A stretch of DNA of 64,000 bases, from NCBI GenBank assembly GCA_030426265.1, contig JAUHYP010000001.1, positions 1 through 64,000 of the forward strand, in the 5' to 3' direction. The translations under genes were made by a program, and so were the position numbers. Below, piece after piece: positions 48,346-56,471 of the stretch. Under the pieces are notes generated by a model. That model saw only the letters and a list, made by a program, of their open reading frames with translations, ran no database searches and was not told where the DNA came from. This DNA is from Gammaproteobacteria bacterium (GTDB lineage Bacteria; Pseudomonadota; Gammaproteobacteria; Xanthomonadales; SZUA-36). The number at the start of each line of letters is the position of its first letter. Within the stretch, counting starts at the first letter, position 1.

Positions 48346-48796
48346 GGGCGGCCTCCAGCACTTCCTCCACGTGACCGGGCACGCGCACCTTGCGCCATTC
48401 CCGGCGCAGCTTGCCCTTGGCGTCGATGAGGAAAGTGGATCGTTCGATACCCATGTATTTGCGTCCGTACATGTTCTTTTCCTTGATGACGTCGAACAGC
48501 CCGCAGAGGGTGCCGTCCGTGTCGGAGATCAGGTCGAAAGGAAAGGACTGCTTCGCGCAGAAGTTCTCGTGCACCTTCACGCTGTCTTTCGAAACACCGA
48601 CGATTTCGGTGTTCGCCCTGGCGAAGGCCTTGTGGTGGTCGCGGAAATCCTGACCCTCCCGGGTGCAGCCGGGGGTGTTGTCCTTGGGGTAGAAATAGAG
48701 CACCAGGTTCTTGCCCTTGAAGGATTTCAGAGAGAGATTCTTGTTGCCGGTGGCGGGGAGATCGAAGGAGGGTACGGGTTTGCCAACGGTGACCAT
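48332..48796 (-). CDS. bcp: thiol peroxidase Bcp (AhpC/TSA family)
   Basis: 154 residues. FDLPATGNKNLSLKSFKGKN, LVLYFYPKDNTPGCTREGQD carry the peroxidatic Cys motif. A resolving Cys is not at the usual position five residues later (CTREGQD), so it is a 1-Cys-like or distal-resolving Bcp/PrxQ; FCAKQSFPFDLISDTDGTLC holds two further Cys. It reduces peroxides using thioredoxin. It is upstream of and overlaps phoH; dapA is divergent with a 147-bp gap. Confidence 0.93.
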   Translation of the reverse strand: MVTVGKPVPSFDLPATGNKNLSLKSFKGKNLVLYFYPKDNTPGCTREGQDFRDHHKAFARANTEIVGVSKDSVKVHENFCAKQSFPFDLISDTDGTLCGLFDVIKEKNMYGRKYMGIERSTFLIDAKGKLRREWRKVRVPGHVEEVLEAARELG

Positions 48797-48943
48797 GAAG
48801 TCTCCTCTGGTAGGTCGGTTCCCGGCCCCCGGGTCCCTTCGGGGGCGGGTGCGGCGGGGCCGCCATGGTGCCTTGGAGCATACTTGTCAGGTATGGGGGG
48901 CGCAAGTACCATGGCGCCTCCCCCGTAACCCGCCCACCCGCCC

Positions 48944-49834
48944 ATGTTTCAAGGCAGTATCGTCGCCCTCATCACCCCGATGGATGCCGACGGCCGGCTC
49001 GACCTCGGGCGCCTTCCGGGACTGGTCGATCACCTGCTCGTCAACGGCAGCTCGGGCATCGTGGCCGCCGGCACCACCGGCGAGTCGGCGACGCTGGAAG
49101 GGGACGAATTCGAACAACTGCTGGAGGCCGTGATCGACGCGGTGGCGGGACGCGTGCCCGTGCTGGCGGGAACGGGTTCGGCCAGCACGGCGCGGGCGAT
49201 GGGTCTGACGCAGACCGCCGGACGCCTGGGCGCGGATGGCGCCCTGGTGGTGACGCCCTACTACAACCGCCCGACGCAGGCCGGCCTGCAGGCCCATTAC
49301 GAGGCCATCGCCGCCGCCAGCGACCTGCCCATCGTGCTCTACAACGTGCCTTCCCGGACCTCGGTGGACCTGTTGCCGGAGACGGTCGAGCGCCTGTCCG
49401 GCATCGAGACCATCGTCGCGGTCAAGGAAGCCGTGGCGGGCACGACCCGCGCGCGCGAGATTCTCGACCGTTGCGGGGACCGTATCGCGCTGCTGAGTGG
49501 CGATGACGGGACCTGCGGGGAAGTGATGCTCGAGGGCGCCGCCGGGGTCATTTCCGTCGCCGCCAACGTCGCGCCGGGGCCCATGGCGGCCCTGTGCGCC
49601 CTGGCGCGCGCCGGCGACCGCGAGGGCGCCATGGCCGCCTCGGCGGCGCTGGTGCCGCTGTTGGCGCAATTGTCCGTCGAAACCAATCCGATTCCTGTAA
49701 AATGGGCGGCTTTCGAGCAGGGCCACGTTGGCCCCGGCATCCGTTTACCGCTGTTGCCGCTGTCAGAACGACACCGGCCGGCCCTCAGGGCCTGCCTGGA
49801 AGCGCACGGGCTGATGCCCGGCACGGAACAATAA
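48944..49834 (+). CDS. dapA: 4-hydroxy-tetrahydrodipicolinate synthase DapA
   Basis: 296 residues. FQGSIVALITPMDADGRLDL, the TTGE motif in AAGTTGESATLEGDEFEQLL, the catalytic Tyr in LPIVLYNVPSRTSVDLLPET, and the Schiff-base Lys in ETIVAVKEAVAGTTRAREIL. It condenses pyruvate with aspartate semialdehyde in lysine and diaminopimelate synthesis. The length is standard. It is followed after 7 bp by bamC, the usual gammaproteobacterial order. Confidence 0.96.
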   Translation: MFQGSIVALITPMDADGRLDLGRLPGLVDHLLVNGSSGIVAAGTTGESATLEGDEFEQLLEAVIDAVAGRVPVLAGTGSASTARAMGLTQTAGRLGADGALVVTPYYNRPTQAGLQAHYEAIAAASDLPIVLYNVPSRTSVDLLPETVERLSGIETIVAVKEAVAGTTRAREILDRCGDRIALLSGDDGTCGEVMLEGAAGVISVAANVAPGPMAALCALARAGDREGAMAASAALVPLLAQLSVETNPIPVKWAAFEQGHVGPGIRLPLLPLSERHRPALRACLEAHGLMPGTEQ

Positions 49835-49841
49835 GAGTCAT

Positions 49842-50459
49842 ATGTCCAAACGATTCCTTTCCCTCTTGGGAACGGTCCTGCTGGCGACGGGCCTCGGCGC
49901 CTGCAGCTGGTTCAAGGAAAAGCCGCCCGAGTACATGGCCAGCCAGGAGGTGGAGCCGCTCAGCGTGCCCACCGACCTCGATGCCCCTGAATACGTCACG
50001 CCCCTGGTGATCACGGCGCCCCTGCTGCGCATGCCCTCCGGCGACGAGCTCAACCCCGGTCCCCCCCGCGTGGTGTCCACGCAGGGCCGCGGCGATGCCA
50101 ACGCCTACATGGCGTGGTCCGCGGAAGGCGCCTACCTGTCGGTGGCCGACACCGCGGACAGCGTGAACCGCCGTCTGGGTTTCGCCATCGGCCGCACGGG
50201 AATGCGCCCCCTGGAGCCGGCCGCCAACGGCCAGCACCGATTCGAGTACGTGCACGTCCGCTACGATGATCGCAGTTTCTGGCAGAAACTCGCCTTCTGG
50301 AACGATGGCAAGGGCGCTGATTACTCGGGCGTCTATCGCACCCGGGTCGTGCCGGACGGCGAAGAGACGCGGGTCTACCTGCAGCTGGACTCGGGAACGC
50401 CGGCGCCCGCCAATGCCGCGGAACACGTGCTGGGCATTTTCATGGAGCGCCTGGGTTGA
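49842..50459 (+). CDS. bamC: outer-membrane assembly lipoprotein BamC, short form
   Basis: 205 residues against about 344 in E. coli. A lipoprotein signal peptide with lipobox LGAC (Cys near residue 21) is followed by an unstructured Pro-rich segment ([20 protein letters not shown]) like the one through which BamC contacts BamD, then a single helix-grip-like domain ([49 protein letters not shown]). E. coli has two such domains, so one seems absent; the frame is clean and no frameshift is visible. The position after dapA supports the call. Confidence 0.82.
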   Translation: MSKRFLSLLGTVLLATGLGACSWFKEKPPEYMASQEVEPLSVPTDLDAPEYVTPLVITAPLLRMPSGDELNPGPPRVVSTQGRGDANAYMAWSAEGAYLSVADTADSVNRRLGFAIGRTGMRPLEPAANGQHRFEYVHVRYDDRSFWQKLAFWNDGKGADYSGVYRTRVVPDGEETRVYLQLDSGTPAPANAAEHVLGIFMERLG

Positions 50460-50779
50460 CCTTCGTCGTCACCGAGAACTGCATCAAGTGCCGCTACACC
50501 GACTGCGTGGAGGTCTGTCCCGTGGACTGCTTCCACGTGGGCCCCAACTTCCTGGTCATCGACCCGGACGAATGCATCGACTGCACCCTGTGCGAGCCGG
50601 AATGCCCGGCCGAGGCGATCTATCCCGAGGACGACCTGCCCGCGGGGCAGGAGCATTTCCTGCAGCTCAATGCGGAACTGTCGCGCGAGTGGCCCGTGAT
50701 CACCGAAATGCAGGACCCGCTTCCGGACGCCACCGAGTGGGACGGCAAGCCCGACAAGCTGGCGCTGCTCGAGCGCTAG
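50456..50779 (+). CDS. fdxA: 7Fe ferredoxin (FdxA type)
   Basis: 107 residues. [40 protein letters not shown], then [18 protein letters not shown]: the Cys spacing is that of a [3Fe-4S]/[4Fe-4S] ferredoxin. The C-terminal tail ([17 protein letters not shown]) is the family's helical extension. The only good start is TTG 50456, whose bases overlap the bamC stop by 4 bp; translational coupling is likely. Electron partners are unknown. Confidence 0.93.
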   Translation: MTFVVTENCIKCRYTDCVEVCPVDCFHVGPNFLVIDPDECIDCTLCEPECPAEAIYPEDDLPAGQEHFLQLNAELSREWPVITEMQDPLPDATEWDGKPDKLALLER

Positions 50780-50825
50780 GGCCTGACGACACCGAGGGCA
50801 GGGCCCGTTCCCGCCGGACACACCC

Positions 50826-52181
50826 ATGATAAGATCATTACTGACGCGGTTTTACGCCGGGTCCCGCACCCCTGAATCCGCCAGCCAGGACAGCCCCATC
50901 AGCGAGCCCACCCGATACACCAGCGCCGATCACGGCATCGACGCGAAGCATCTGTGCCCGAACGCGACCGAGGTCGTGGAACGGCTGCAGCAGGCCGGAT
51001 ACGAGGCCTACATCGTCGGCGGTGGTGTGCGCGACCTGTTGCTGGGCAAGCTCCCCAAGGATTTCGACGTGGCGACCGACGCCACGCCGGAAGAAGTGAA
51101 AGCCGTCTTCCCGCGGTGCCGCCTGATCGGCCGTCGTTTCCGCCTGGCCCATGTGCGCATGCGCGGCGACGTCATCGAGGTCGCCACGTTCCGCGGCCAG
51201 GGCCAGGTGCACCAGGACGCGGACGGGCGCATCCTTCGCGACAACGTCTGGGGCTCGGTGGAGGAAGACGCGGAACGCCGCGACTTCACCATCAACGCGA
51301 TGTTCATGGACCCGGTCAGCGGGGAGATTCGCGACTGGGTCGGCGGTTATCCCGACCTCCAGGCGCGTTGCCTTCGCCTGATCGGCGACCCGGAAACGCG
51401 CTACCGGGAAGACCCCGTGCGGCTGCTGCGCATGGCGCGCTTCGTGGCCAAGCTCGGCGTCGAACCCGACGCGGCCACGCTGGCCCCGGTGGACGCGGTG
51501 GCGCCGCAGCTGGAACAGATTCCGGCGGCGCGCCTGTTCGAGGAACTGTGCAAGCTGTTTCTCACCGGGCACGCCGAGCGCACCCTGGAAACCCTGCAGC
51601 GCTTCGCGCTGACGCGGTTCCTGTTCCCCGTGCTGGAACGTTCCGGACCGGTGGGCAAGGCGCAACTTCACCCGGTGATGATGCGCGCCATGAAAAGCAC
51701 GGACGAGCGCCTGGCGCAGGACCTCTCCGTGACCCCGGCCTTCCTGATCGCCGCCCTCCTGTGGGGGCCGGTGGAGGCGCTCGCGAAACGCTACGAGTCA
51801 GAGGGCGCCAGTCCCTTCCAGGCGATGGAGCGGGCCGGCGACGAGGTCATCGCGGAGCAGGTGCAGCGCACCGCCATCCCGCGCCGATTCAGCAGCGTCA
51901 CCCGCCAGATCTGGCTCAACCAGGTCCGGCTCACGCGCACGCGCGGCAAGCGGGCACTGTCCATCCTGCAACAGCCGCGTTTTCGCGCGTCCTACGATTT
52001 CCTGCTGCTTCGGTCGCTGGACGATCCCGAACTGGAGTCCCTGGCCGCCTTCTGGACCGAGGCCCAGGAGGGCGCTCCGGAAGCCCCTGCGCCGGCCCCC
52101 GGCAAGCGCCGCCGTCGCCGTCGGCGTGGCGGGCGCGGCAAGTCCCAGCGCGGCGCCCGACAGGCCGGCGCCGAGTCCTGA
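50826..52181 (+). CDS. pcnB: poly(A) polymerase I PcnB
   Basis: 451 residues. The nucleotidyltransferase head has AYIVGGGVRDLLLGKLPKDF and the metal-binding DFDVATDATPEEVKAVF; the RNA/ATP-binding neck has EDAERRDFTINAMFMDPVSG and DPETRYREDPVRLLRMARFV. The C-terminus is an Arg/Lys-rich RNA-binding tail (GKRRRRRRRGGRGKSQRG). The LLRMARF-x-x-K-L signature is found in PcnB rather than CCA-adding enzymes. It adds poly(A) to RNA 3' ends to speed decay. It is followed by folK after 11 bp, the usual order. Confidence 0.95.
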   Translation: MIRSLLTRFYAGSRTPESASQDSPISEPTRYTSADHGIDAKHLCPNATEVVERLQQAGYEAYIVGGGVRDLLLGKLPKDFDVATDATPEEVKAVFPRCRLIGRRFRLAHVRMRGDVIEVATFRGQGQVHQDADGRILRDNVWGSVEEDAERRDFTINAMFMDPVSGEIRDWVGGYPDLQARCLRLIGDPETRYREDPVRLLRMARFVAKLGVEPDAATLAPVDAVAPQLEQIPAARLFEELCKLFLTGHAERTLETLQRFALTRFLFPVLERSGPVGKAQLHPVMMRAMKSTDERLAQDLSVTPAFLIAALLWGPVEALAKRYESEGASPFQAMERAGDEVIAEQVQRTAIPRRFSSVTRQIWLNQVRLTRTRGKRALSILQQPRFRASYDFLLLRSLDDPELESLAAFWTEAQEGAPEAPAPAPGKRRRRRRRGGRGKSQRGARQAGAES

Positions 52182-52192
52182 GGCGCCCCGGG

Positions 52193-52705
52193 GTGGCCAC
52201 CCGGGATGCCTGGATCGCCCTGGGTGGCAACCAGGCGTCGACCCGGGCGGAATTGTCCGAGGCCATCGCCCGACTGGATGCCCATCCCGCCATTGCCGTC
52301 ACCGCGGTTTCCAGCCTGTACCGCACGCCCCCATGGGGTGACGAGGACCAGCCCGATTTTCTGAACGCGGTCGCGAAACTGGCGACCGACCTCGATCCGC
52401 CGAGCCTGCTGCGTGTGCTGCTCGCCACGGAGTCCGTCCTGGGCCGCGAACGGGCACCGGCGCGCCGCTGGGGCCCGCGCAGCATCGACCTCGACCTGCT
52501 GTGGCATGCTGACGGGAGTTGGCGGGACGACGAACTCGAACTGCCGCACCCGCGGATGCACGAGCGCGCTTTCGTGCTTGTGCCCCTGGCGGAACTGGCG
52601 CCCGAATTGGCGGTCACAGAGGTCGGTTCCGTGGCCCAGTGCCTTGCGAATCTCGACTCCGGATCCATCCATTGCGTGGCGTCGCCGGGCTGGGAAGGAA
52701 ATTGA
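52193..52705 (+). CDS. folK: 6-hydroxymethyl-7,8-dihydropterin pyrophosphokinase FolK
   Basis: 170 residues with a GTG start (VATRDAWIALGGNQAS). The signature RWGPRSIDLDLLWH carries the Mg-binding DLD motif; YRTPPWGDEDQPDFLNAVAK is the substrate loop; ELPHPRMHERAFVLVPLAEL is the conserved end. It transfers pyrophosphate from ATP to the pterin in folate synthesis. It is cotranscribed with pcnB. Confidence 0.93.
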   Translation: MATRDAWIALGGNQASTRAELSEAIARLDAHPAIAVTAVSSLYRTPPWGDEDQPDFLNAVAKLATDLDPPSLLRVLLATESVLGRERAPARRWGPRSIDLDLLWHADGSWRDDELELPHPRMHERAFVLVPLAELAPELAVTEVGSVAQCLANLDSGSIHCVASPGWEGN

Positions 52706-52749
52706 AACCCGGGAGTTGCTTTTTTGCCGCAGAGTGGTATTATTACAAC

Positions 52750-52856
52750 CATCCTTGGTAAATAAACAACGTTTACCGGGATCGCAGGGCGCGAAAGACG
52801 GATACATCACTCCAAAAGCCTGCCCCTTCCCATGATTGGGAAGGGGCATTTTTTTT
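52750..52856 (+). ncRNA. candidate small RNA or attenuated leader between folK and pgi
   Basis: This occupies most of the gene-free stretch 52706-53016. A good sigma-70 promoter, TTGCTT (52716-52721), 16-bp spacer, TATTAT (52738-52743), points to a start near 52750. A hairpin GGTAAA/TTTACC (52757-52777) comes first, then a single-stranded-looking middle, then a textbook intrinsic terminator (52821-52856). The predicted transcript is about 107 nt. There is no credible open frame within it. From 52860 to 53016 a TAAAAT near 52885-52895 could start pgi separately. I do not recognise an Rfam family by eye. Confidence 0.5.
52821..52856 (+). terminator. strong intrinsic terminator
   Basis: TGCCCCTTCCC (52821-52831) and GGGAAGGGGCA (52838-52848) form a perfect 11-bp stem with a six-base loop and are followed by eight T. 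It ends the candidate small RNA and probably pcnB-folK read-through. Confidence 0.93.
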
Positions 52857-53016
52857 GGCTGGCCCCTGCGCACCCCGCTGCTGTAAAATAAACGTAATAA
52901 CAAGCCTTTAGCCTGTCGAGAGGCGCCATTGCTCCGGATCCCCGGGCCCATTCCGGGGTGGAATCGCCTGCGCGCCGGCGCCAAACCCGGCCGCCCCGGA
53001 CCCAGGAAACCGATCC

Positions 53017-54639
53017 ATGACGTCAAAACGCCACAGCGGGGCCTTCACGGACCCGAAAACCCAGGCACTGTTGCAAAAAAGCAACACGCGACTGGCATCC
53101 CAGCCGCTCGGTGAGCTGATGGCCGAATCCGGCCGTTTCGAAGCCTGCAGTCGGCGCTTCGAAGACCTGCTGCTGGACTTCAGCCGCGTGCACCTCGACG
53201 GCGAGGCCCTGGCCCTGCTGCTCGACGCCGCCGCGGCTTCGGACGTGGCGGGCCGGCGTGACGCCCTGTTCGCCGGCGAACACGTGAACGCGACCGAGGA
53301 CCGGCCGGCGTTGCACATGGCGCTGCGTACGCCGGAAGTGCTCGAAGCCGTGGGTGGCGAAGAGGCGGGCCGGGTCCGCGAGGCCATGGCGCGCATGTTC
53401 GACTTCGCCGCGACGCTGGGCCAGGGGGAGCTGCCCGGCTCTCCCGGTGAGCCGGTGACGGATCTCGTCCACGTGGGCATCGGTGGTTCCCTGCTCGGCA
53501 CGCAGCTGGTCTGCGACGCGCTGGACGAAGGCGACTCGCGGCTCCGGGTGCATTTCCTGGGGTCGGTGGACGCCATCCGTCGTGAGCGCCTGATGGCGAA
53601 ACTGGACCCGGCCAGCACGGCCGTCGTGCTCGTGTCCAAGAGCTTTTCCACCGGTGACACCCTGCTTCATGGCCGGCGCCTGCGCGCCTGGCTGGAGGCG
53701 TCCCTCGGCGAGGAACGGGCGCATCGCCGCCTGTTCGCCGTGACCAGCCAGGTGGAGCGCGCCGGGGCGTTCGGCATCGCCCCGGAACGGCTGCTGTACT
53801 TCTCCGACTGGGTGGGCGGGCGTTATTCCCTGTGGTCACCCGTGAGCCTGACCGCGGCGGCCCTGATCGGTCCGGACCGGTTCCGCGAGCTGCTCGAGGG
53901 AGCGGCGAGCATGGACCGCCATTTCCGCGAAGCGCCGCTGGCGGACAACCTGCCGGTGCTGTCCGCCCTGGTCGGCGTGTGGCACCGCAACGTCTGTGAC
54001 TACCCGGCCTGGGGCTGCATGCCCTACGACCAGCGCCTGAAGCTGCTGCCGGCCTACCTGCAGCAGCTGATCATGGAGTCCAACGGCAAATCGGTTCGCG
54101 CCGACGGCGAACCTTCGGGACTGGCGACCGCCGCGGTGGTGTTCGGGGAAACGGGGACGGAGGCGCAGCACTCGGTGTTCCAGGCCCTGCACCAGGGCAG
54201 CGACATCGTGCCGCTGAATTTCGTGGCCGTGGCGCGGCCCGACCACGACGACCAGGAGGCCCAGGACGAACTGCTGGCCAACCTGCTGGCCCAGCTCACG
54301 GCGCTGGCCGCGGGTCGCGACGCCGAGGCCACCCGCGCGCAACTGGGGGACCTCGACGAGGCCATGGTGCGCCAGCGCAGCTTCGCCGGCGGCCGGCCCT
54401 CGGAATTGTTCCTGCTCGATGCGCTCACACCGGCCGCCCTCGGTCGGCTGCTCGCCTGCTACGAACACAAGGTGTTCGTTGAAAGCGTGCTGTGGAACAT
54501 CAACGCCTTCGACCAGTGGGGCGTCGAGCTCGGCAAGACCCTGGCGCCGGGCATCCAGTCCGCGCTCGCCGGTGGCGACGTCGAAGCGGGGCAGGGCCTG
54601 GAAGGCTTGCTGGCTGAGATCGCCCGGCTGCGGAAGTAG
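53017..54639 (+). CDS. pgi: glucose-6-phosphate isomerase
   Basis: 540 residues, the family's usual length. VHVGIGGSLLGTQLVCDALD, VLVSKSFSTGDTLLHGRRLR, DWVGGRYSLWSPVSLTAAAL (PGI signature), LIMESNGKSVRADGE, GETGTEAQHSVFQALHQGSD with the catalytic Glu/His, and the second signature YEHKVFVESVLWNINAFDQW, GVELGK. It interconverts glucose- and fructose-6-phosphate. It is transcribed alone, convergent with the HerA-like gene. Confidence 0.96.
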   Translation: MTSKRHSGAFTDPKTQALLQKSNTRLASQPLGELMAESGRFEACSRRFEDLLLDFSRVHLDGEALALLLDAAAASDVAGRRDALFAGEHVNATEDRPALHMALRTPEVLEAVGGEEAGRVREAMARMFDFAATLGQGELPGSPGEPVTDLVHVGIGGSLLGTQLVCDALDEGDSRLRVHFLGSVDAIRRERLMAKLDPASTAVVLVSKSFSTGDTLLHGRRLRAWLEASLGEERAHRRLFAVTSQVERAGAFGIAPERLLYFSDWVGGRYSLWSPVSLTAAALIGPDRFRELLEGAASMDRHFREAPLADNLPVLSALVGVWHRNVCDYPAWGCMPYDQRLKLLPAYLQQLIMESNGKSVRADGEPSGLATAAVVFGETGTEAQHSVFQALHQGSDIVPLNFVAVARPDHDDQEAQDELLANLLAQLTALAAGRDAEATRAQLGDLDEAMVRQRSFAGGRPSELFLLDALTPAALGRLLACYEHKVFVESVLWNINAFDQWGVELGKTLAPGIQSALAGGDVEAGQGLEGLLAEIARLRK

Positions 54640-54660
54640 GGGGCAGGGGCGGCAATCGGC

Positions 54661-54678
54661 GCGGAACGTCCGTTCCGC
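54661..54678. terminator. GC-rich palindrome between pgi and the HerA-like gene
   Basis: GCGGAACG and CGTTCCGC are perfect inverted repeats separated by two bases, in the 84-bp gap between convergent genes. There is no T-run. It may serve as a transcript end for either side. Confidence 0.4.
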
Positions 54679-54723
54679 AGCGCGGTTCCGCCTGGGCTCC
54701 GGAGTTTTGCCCAGCGCTCCGGT

Positions 54724-56232
54724 CTAGCGGGATTTCTTCAGGATTCCCATCATGCCGCGCATGAGTTCCTTGCCGAGCAGGGTGCCGAAACTGCGCACGA
54801 AGCTCTTGGTCATGGCCTCGCCGGCGCTGTCGCCGCGGCGGCTGCGCGAGCGCTTCTTCGACGCGGCCTTCTCCCGGGCTTTCGCCGCTTCCTCGGCTTC
54901 CTTTTCACGCGCTTCGCGTGCTTTCGCCTGCTCCGCGGCCGCCGCGGCTGCCCTGGCGCGCTCCAGCAGAATTTCCGAGGCGGACTCGCGGTCGACGGCC
55001 TCGTCGTAGCGCGCGCCCAGGCCGCTGGCGGCGAGCAGCGCCTTGCGTTCGGTGTCCACCAGCGGGCCGATGCGCGAGGTGGGCGGGCGCACCAGGCAGG
55101 CATCCACCATCGACGGCACGCCGTCCTCGTCCAGGGTCGAGACCAGCGCTTCCCCCACGCCCAGCTGGGTGATCACGGTCTCCGTATCGAGTTCCGGATT
55201 GGGCCGGAAGGTCTGGGCCGCGGCGCGCACGGCGCGCTGGTCGCGCGGGGTGTAGGCGCGCAGGGCGTGCTGTACGCGGTTGCCCAACTGACCGAGGACG
55301 TCGTCCGGAATGTCCGAGGGGCTCTGGGTAATGAAGTACACCCCTACGCCCTTGGATCGGATCAGGCGCACGATCTGTTCGACGGCCTGCAGCAGGGCGG
55401 GTGGAGCCTGGTCGAACAGCAGGTGTGCCTCGTCGAAGAAGAACACCAGTTCCGGCCGGTCCGGGTCACCGACTTCCGGCAGCTCCTCGAACAGTTCGCT
55501 GAGCAGCCACAGCAGGATGGTCGCGTAGAGCCGTGGTTTGCGGATCAGACGGTCCGCGGCCAGCACGTTGATGTGCCCCCGGCCCTGGTCGTCCCGGCGC
55601 ATCAGGTCGGCCAGTTGCAGGGCCGGCTCGCCGAAGAACAACTTCGCGCCCTGTTCCTCCAGCACCAGCAGTCGACGCTGGATGGCCGCGACCGAGGCCG
55701 GGCTGATGTTGCCGTACTGCAGGGAGAGTTCGTGGCGCTGCTCGCCGACGAAGCGAAGGATCTGCTGCAGGTCCTCGAGGTCGAGCAACAGCAGTCCCTG
55801 GTCGTCCGCGACGCGGAAGGCGATGTTCAGCACCCCTTCCTGGGTATCGTTGAGTTCCAGCAGTGAAGCCAGCAGCAGCGGTCCCATCTCGCTGACCGTG
55901 GTGCGAACCGGGTGGCCCAGGGCGCCCTCGACATCCCAGAACACCGCCGGCCATGCCGCGGGCGCGTAGTCCGGTATCCCGATGACCTCGAGGCGTTCGT
56001 CGATTTTCGGGTGCGGCGAGATGGCAGCGCCCAGCCCGGAGAGATCCCCCTTCACATCGGCCAGGAACACCGGCGTGCCGATGCGCGAAAAGCCTTCGGC
56101 CAGCACCTGCAGGGTGACGGTCTTGCCCGTGCCCGTGGCGCCGGCGATCAGGCCGTGGCGGTTGCCGAGCGCCGGCAGCAGGTAGCGTTTGTCGGCGCCC
56201 TTGCCGATGAGGATGGGTGCGATCTCGCTCAT
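54724..56232 (-). CDS. HerA-like helicase/ATPase (DUF853 family)
   Basis: 502 residues. The FtsK/HerA-type ATPase begins [20 protein letters not shown], with Walker A in [20 protein letters not shown], Walker B in [20 protein letters not shown], and [20 protein letters not shown] as sensor region. A Lys/Arg/Glu/Ala-rich coiled segment (about 430-480) ends near [11 protein letters not shown]. The family is widespread and linked to nucleic-acid translocation, but its role is not established. An upstream-extended frame was rejected: [10 protein letters not shown] at 56232 matches the usual start. Confidence 0.87.
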   Translation of the reverse strand: MSEIAPILIGKGADKRYLLPALGNRHGLIAGATGTGKTVTLQVLAEGFSRIGTPVFLADVKGDLSGLGAAISPHPKIDERLEVIGIPDYAPAAWPAVFWDVEGALGHPVRTTVSEMGPLLLASLLELNDTQEGVLNIAFRVADDQGLLLLDLEDLQQILRFVGEQRHELSLQYGNISPASVAAIQRRLLVLEEQGAKLFFGEPALQLADLMRRDDQGRGHINVLAADRLIRKPRLYATILLWLLSELFEELPEVGDPDRPELVFFFDEAHLLFDQAPPALLQAVEQIVRLIRSKGVGVYFITQSPSDIPDDVLGQLGNRVQHALRAYTPRDQRAVRAAAQTFRPNPELDTETVITQLGVGEALVSTLDEDGVPSMVDACLVRPPTSRIGPLVDTERKALLAASGLGARYDEAVDRESASEILLERARAAAAAAEQAKAREAREKEAEEAAKAREKAASKKRSRSRRGDSAGEAMTKSFVRSFGTLLGKELMRGMMGILKKSR

Positions 56233-56471
56233 GGATGGTCGTCTCCGGAAGGCCCTGCCGGGAGCATAGGGATTCGTGCCGCGGCGCGCCACCGGCGGAC
56301 GCTCCCCGTCTGGTGACGGTGTTGCGGCAATGCTGCGGAATCGGAGCATGATTTCGTCTAGACTCGATGTTCATGGGCTCCTGTCCACGGAGTCCCGAAA
56401 TCGACCGCCACGCGCCCCGGTCCACCGGTCGCCTGGTCCGATTCCTTCAAGACCTGTCCACGGAGCCGTTC

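Noticed and set aside
49842-50459. Frameshift or truncation in bamC
   Set aside because: The frame is clean, the following ferredoxin start overlaps the stop, and no second-domain remnant is visible after it.
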